Part shown: one piece after another, positions 61,032 through 64,000 of the stretch
Position numbering within the stretch: position 1 is the stretch's first letter
Layout of the letters: every line of letters begins with the position of its first letter
Origin: Aequorivita todarodis
GTDB taxonomy: Bacteria; Bacteroidota; Bacteroidia; Flavobacteriales; Flavobacteriaceae
Length of the DNA stretch: 64,000 nucleotides
Reading direction: 5' to 3'
Assembly (NCBI RefSeq): GCF_028561335.1
Contig: NZ_JAQQTG010000007.1
Coordinates: forward strand, 62,001-126,000
Notes under the pieces: model-generated
Databases searched by the model: none
What the model was told of the DNA's origin: nothing
The model's input: only the letters and a program-made list of their open reading frames with translations
Made by a program: the position numbers and the translations under genes

Positions 61032-62630
61032 ATGAGTAATCAACCCAAATTATCTGATATTAAGAATATTATAAAAAACCAAAATCCCGAACTATATGAC
61101 AAAATAATCATTGCAGACGAACTTAAAAAGAATGACTATGCAATTGTATCATACAGTTATAAAACAATTAGCAGAACACTTTGCAATACAAACATTCCTT
61201 TTTTTAAGGATCTGCACAGGTCTTTTGAAAAGTTATCTAATGAACCTGCTTCATTTCAAAACAAAAATTTTTTAAATGACAATGTTCTTGACGAAAACTA
61301 CATAAACCCATATTCTACTGTAATAGATTTTAATTCTAATAGCAAGGAATTGGAATTTCCAATCCAAGAAAAAAACAGTGAGGTATTGGAAGCGCAAGGT
61401 TTATTTTACTTAACTGATAGCATTAAAAAATATAGTTGTGAAAGTTGTAATGGAGATGGTCTAGTAACCTGTGATTCCAGCCCCTGTTATGGCAAGCATA
61501 AATGGGAATGCGATGAATGTATCGGAGAGGGAAAAATATATTGTAACAGTTGCAACGGAGAAGGCTGGAATACTTGCGGAGGGTGGTTTTCAGGATGCGA
61601 TGGTTCTGGTAAAGTAAAAAAAAGAGTCAAATTGGCTAACGGAAAAGAATCGGAAAAGTTAGTCAATTGCTCCACTTGTTCCGGCAAAGGAAAAGTAAAT
61701 TGCAAAACCTGTAATACTTCTGGAAAAGTTACCTGTCCTAAATGTTCTGGAAAAAGATTGCTAACTTGTTCAAAATGCTATCCAGATAGAAAAAGGTATG
61801 GCTTAATTGATTGTAGCACTTGTAGTGCTCAAGGAGAATTTATAACCTTTGATTATGTAAATTCTAAAATAGAAGAGAATAGTGTAAGACGTATCATTCC
61901 AAATGGGGATAATCTATTGTTAAAGAAAACAGAATTAGAAAATTTTTATTCTCAATTAGAACAAGAACAGGTTGTATTTCATCAGATTAATGATGTTCTC
62001 ACTAACAGCTATGATGGTTTATTGAAACCACATTGCAGTTCTTTTCATAAGGAATTCAATTTAAAAAAAGATTCTTTTCCAAAACTGTTAAAAGAACAAA
62101 TTTCGTGTAAAACAGTTTCTTGCGTTGAGTTTAGTTATACCCACATTATTTCAAATGAAGTCCATAAGGGCGTAATCATAAATATTAATGAAGCTCCAGA
62201 ACTAAAATTTTATACGAACCCAGAATTAATAAAGACAGATTTAAATAGCATATCTAAATCTGCCGTAAATATTTTCTCAAAAATATTAAAGACAAAAAGA
62301 AGCAAATTAAAAAATGACCGTTTCATTGAAATTAAACTAATGATTTATTTAGCAAAAGCTGATGGGGTAATGGAGGAAGCTGAGAAAAAATACTTGTCGA
62401 GTCAAATTCAAGATTTAAAAGAATTCACAAACGCTGAGAAGAAAACATTATTTAACTTAATGAATATGCATACCTTGCCAGAATTATCAAAAAAGGACTT
62501 AAAATTTTCTTCTAATCAGACTGGATTGGAAATCATTGAAAAACTTAAAGAACTTGCTTTAATAGATGGAGAAAAGGAATATAGCGAAATTGAATTTATT
62601 AACAAAATAAAATCTCACCTAGACATTTAG
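61032..62630 (+). CDS. Cys-rich zinc-ribbon (DnaJ-like) protein with TerB-like C-terminus
   Basis: A 532-residue protein. Residues about 138-275 hold many CxxCxGxG-type modules (CESCNGDG, CDECIGEG, CNSCNGEG, CSTCSGKG, CPKCSGKR), as in the DnaJ zinc region but longer and with no J-domain. Residues about 435-530 look like a TerB domain (IEIKLMIYLAKADGVMEEAEKKYL and LALIDGEKEYSE). No signal peptide, so cytoplasmic. Substrate binding or stress/defence adaptor roles are possible; function unknown. AT-rich, flanked by repeats. Confidence 0.78.
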   Translation: MSNQPKLSDIKNIIKNQNPELYDKIIIADELKKNDYAIVSYSYKTISRTLCNTNIPFFKDLHRSFEKLSNEPASFQNKNFLNDNVLDENYINPYSTVIDFNSNSKELEFPIQEKNSEVLEAQGLFYLTDSIKKYSCESCNGDGLVTCDSSPCYGKHKWECDECIGEGKIYCNSCNGEGWNTCGGWFSGCDGSGKVKKRVKLANGKESEKLVNCSTCSGKGKVNCKTCNTSGKVTCPKCSGKRLLTCSKCYPDRKRYGLIDCSTCSAQGEFITFDYVNSKIEENSVRRIIPNGDNLLLKKTELENFYSQLEQEQVVFHQINDVLTNSYDGLLKPHCSSFHKEFNLKKDSFPKLLKEQISCKTVSCVEFSYTHIISNEVHKGVIININEAPELKFYTNPELIKTDLNSISKSAVNIFSKILKTKRSKLKNDRFIEIKLMIYLAKADGVMEEAEKKYLSSQIQDLKEFTNAEKKTLFNLMNMHTLPELSKKDLKFSSNQTGLEIIEKLKELALIDGEKEYSEIEFINKIKSHLDI

Positions 62631-62697
62631 ACTATTCCAGATATTTATCTTGAATTAAATTAAATTCTTCCGCTAAACCCAGGATGGCTTTTATGCT

Positions 62698-62798
62698 TTT
62701 TGGAATTTGGGACCAGCCTGCCAGGGGCACGACAGGCAGGTTTGGAATTTGAAATTTCAGCTTTCAAGTTACAGTTTTCTTGAATTATGAATCTTGAA
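62698..62798. repeat. CCTGCC..GGCAGG hairpin copy 3 with heptamers
   Basis: CAGCCTGCC pairs imperfectly with GGCAGG around GGGGCACGACA at 62714-62740, followed by 7-bp-phased TTTGGAA, TTTGAAA, TTTCAGC, TTTCAAG and related units to about 62798. Together with REP-like copy 4 it fills the 62631-63008 spacer; no gene is seen there. Confidence 0.8.
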
Positions 62799-62820
62799 TC
62801 TCAAAATCCATTCCCCTAGC

Positions 62821-62852
62821 TAGGCTGGTGCGCGATTGCATCGCGTTCCCAT
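62821..62852 (+). repeat. REP-like palindrome, copy 4
   Basis: GCTGGTGCGCGATTGCATCG then CGTTCCCATAC, perfect stem. Confidence 0.88.
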
Positions 62853-63008
62853 ACCGTTCAAATAAAAAATTTGAAAAATGAATATGGCTTACACCGAGAT
62901 TTCCTTTTTAGATAGTCCTAAATCCCACAATTTCTTATATTTAGCGTGTCTTTCGTTATATTCATAAGGTTTGATCCATTCGTTTTGATTATTAATTCTA
63001 TAAGAAAA

Positions 63009-63599
63009 ATGACCCCCAAGCGAGAGCAAAGAATCAGGAACAAAATAAAGAAAATAAAAGCTGCCTTGGCGGCCGACAAAAAGCATTGGGGCGGCTATCA
63101 TCACGATGGACAAGGCCTTAGATACTTACCCCCCAGCCTTTACCTGCAATTAAATGACTTTACCGGTGGGCTTCGGTATCTGAATTGGTTCAACAAAAAC
63201 TTTCCCGATGATATCGGTTATCCCGACTTTTTGTTTGAGTGTACGGTCATTCTATATAAAACAGGCCGACTAAAAGAGGCAGCAAGGAACGCATTTAAGA
63301 CTTTTACGGGAAATACGTACCTTTTCGATAAGTTTTTCGGCAGACCCTCTGTAGCAATCGACAAATGGGAAGGTTCAAATTGGGAACGTGCCTCACACAC
63401 CGCCCATTTTCAATATAACCACCAGCAAGAAAATTTATCCGACTTTGGAATATGGTTGGAAGATTTGATCCAAACGGAACAATTTAGCGCTTTGGCCGCT
63501 AAATATATAGATATTCATAAAAGACTTAAAAACGAAGACAATAGGGAAACCAGAGGTTATTTAACAGAACAAGCACGTCAGTTGGAAAACAAATTATAA
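63009..63599 (+). CDS. Hypothetical protein
   Basis: About 196 residues from the ATG at 63009 (TPKREQRIRNKIKKIKAALA, a basic helical start). A longer frame to 62946 adds an improbable hydrophobic lead and is not preferred. The middle has GGYHHDGQGLRYLPPSLYLQL and FLFECTVILYKTGRLKEAARNAF, which reads like a tetratricopeptide-type helical pair. No catalytic motif. It lies between REP-like copies 4 and 5. Confidence 0.65.
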   Translation: MTPKREQRIRNKIKKIKAALAADKKHWGGYHHDGQGLRYLPPSLYLQLNDFTGGLRYLNWFNKNFPDDIGYPDFLFECTVILYKTGRLKEAARNAFKTFTGNTYLFDKFFGRPSVAIDKWEGSNWERASHTAHFQYNHQQENLSDFGIWLEDLIQTEQFSALAAKYIDIHKRLKNEDNRETRGYLTEQARQLENKL

Positions 63600-63627
63600 A
63601 GGCCAAGAAATATATCTTTACTTCTCT

Positions 63628-63659
63628 GCCGGTGCGCGATTGCATCGCGTTTCCCGACA
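63628..63659 (+). repeat. REP-like palindrome, copy 5
   Basis: CCGGTGCGCGATTGCATCGC then GTTTCCCGAC, perfect CGCGAT/ATCGCG stem. Confidence 0.88.
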
Positions 63660-63749
63660 TTGCCAATCTCAAGAAGTATTTGACCTTTTAAGGTTCTTTT
63701 ATATTGTCGGTCTAAATGTTTAGTGATATTGGGAAGGAGCGACAATGCT

Positions 63750-64000
63750 AATCCACAAATTCCAAATAACAAATAACAAATCCCGAATAACAAAAAATAT
63801 TTTGCGCATTGAGAAGATTGCTTCGCTGCGCTCCCAATGACGGGGCTTTGCCGTGTTTTCTTGGACGATGGTGTGTGCAATTATATGCAGGAATATGAAC
63901 TAATGTGCCTTTGTATGCAAAATTGTGCAAGAAAGGGTAGTCTGTGCTTTGAGGTTTTGGATAAGGGATTTCGGATTGTAGGTTTGGGGTATTGTTTAAC
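63750..64000. repeat. Terminal spacer with two heptamer arrays
   Basis: Six A/C-rich heptamers (AATCCAC, AAATTCC, AAATAAC twice, AAATCCC, GAATAAC) at 63750-63791, a GATTGCTTCGCTGCGCTC repeat near 63815 and seven T/G-rich heptamers (TTTGAGG, TTTTGGA, TAAGGGA, TTTCGGA, TTGTAGG, TTTGGGG, TATTGTT) at 63948-63996. No gene in 63600-64000. Confidence 0.82.

Noticed and set aside
58170-63659. Integron-like cassette array with attC sites
   Set aside because: The repeated palindromes lack attC end sequences (GTTRRRY / RYYYAAC), are only about 33 bp, genes are on both strands and no integrase is present.
63578-63930. Minus-strand open frames near the window end
   Set aside because: They translate REP-like and heptamer repeats and have no domain or conserved pattern.
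1-64000. tRNA, rRNA or CRISPR
   Set aside because: No T-loop GGTTCGAATC-type strings in cloverleaf context, no rRNA segments and no regularly spaced identical repeats with unique spacers were seen.

Overview
The window looks like chromosome from a marine-type member of the Flavobacteriia (Bacteroidota). Supporting signs are a SusC/SusD pair, a PorV/PorQ-family outer-membrane protein, DUF6520-like and DUF7793-like small proteins, promoters of the TTG-N19/20-TAnnTTTG type, very few Shine-Dalgarno sites, and many short palindromic intergenic repeats. No rRNA, tRNA, CRISPR array, integrase or complete insertion sequence was found.

Layout. (1) 0.1-16.5 kb is mostly housekeeping: a glycosyltransferase, a tRNA threonylcarbamoylation enzyme, a GxxExxY protein, a CCA-adding type enzyme, heme A synthase, a nucleoid-associated protein, RecQ, the Kdo-pathway isomerase, TatC, LptB, PssA, a PorV/PorQ-like protein and an Lnb-type membrane protein. 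(2) 17.1-41.0 kb is one long minus-strand surface-polysaccharide cluster. It has an initiating sugar-phosphate transferase (the promoter-distal gene), an O-antigen polymerase/ligase, about a dozen glycosyltransferases, an FkbM methyltransferase, two asparagine-synthetase-like proteins, and an SGNH plus MBOAT acylation pair. No flippase or Wza/Wzc export gene is in the window. (3) 41.4-47.0 kb carries a small HTH-like gene behind an 11-bp-period repeat array, and an unusual fused alpha-oxoamine synthase/GNAT enzyme divergent from a DUF7793-like protein and a HAMP/PAS/AraC regulator. (4) 47.4-57.0 kb has an orphan response regulator, a MauE-type redox membrane protein fused to a propeller-like domain and a small exported four-cysteine protein. 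These converge on a SusC-SusD-S9 peptidase operon, and together they look like a secreted-peptide and peptide-uptake locus. (5) 57.0-64.0 kb is accessory: a long structured-RNA candidate, an HTH regulator, a PD-(D/E)xK-like protein, an Abi_2/AbiF-type HEPN protein with a small promoter-hairpin RNA directly upstream, a frameshifted XRE remnant, a 19-residue-repeat exported protein and a Cys-rich zinc-ribbon/TerB-like protein. Five same-orientation copies of a REP-like palindrome lie between or beside these genes.

The most striking non-genic feature is the intergenic DNA. At many sites it is built of degenerate tandem units that change in sequence but keep a strict 7-bp period (15 units at 18563-18668, 9 units ending just before a start codon at 5817, and others). 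At 41757-41920 the period is 11 bp. The best RNA candidates are a rod-like multi-stem element at 57470-57674 and an abiF-type small RNA at about 59984-60034 on the minus strand.
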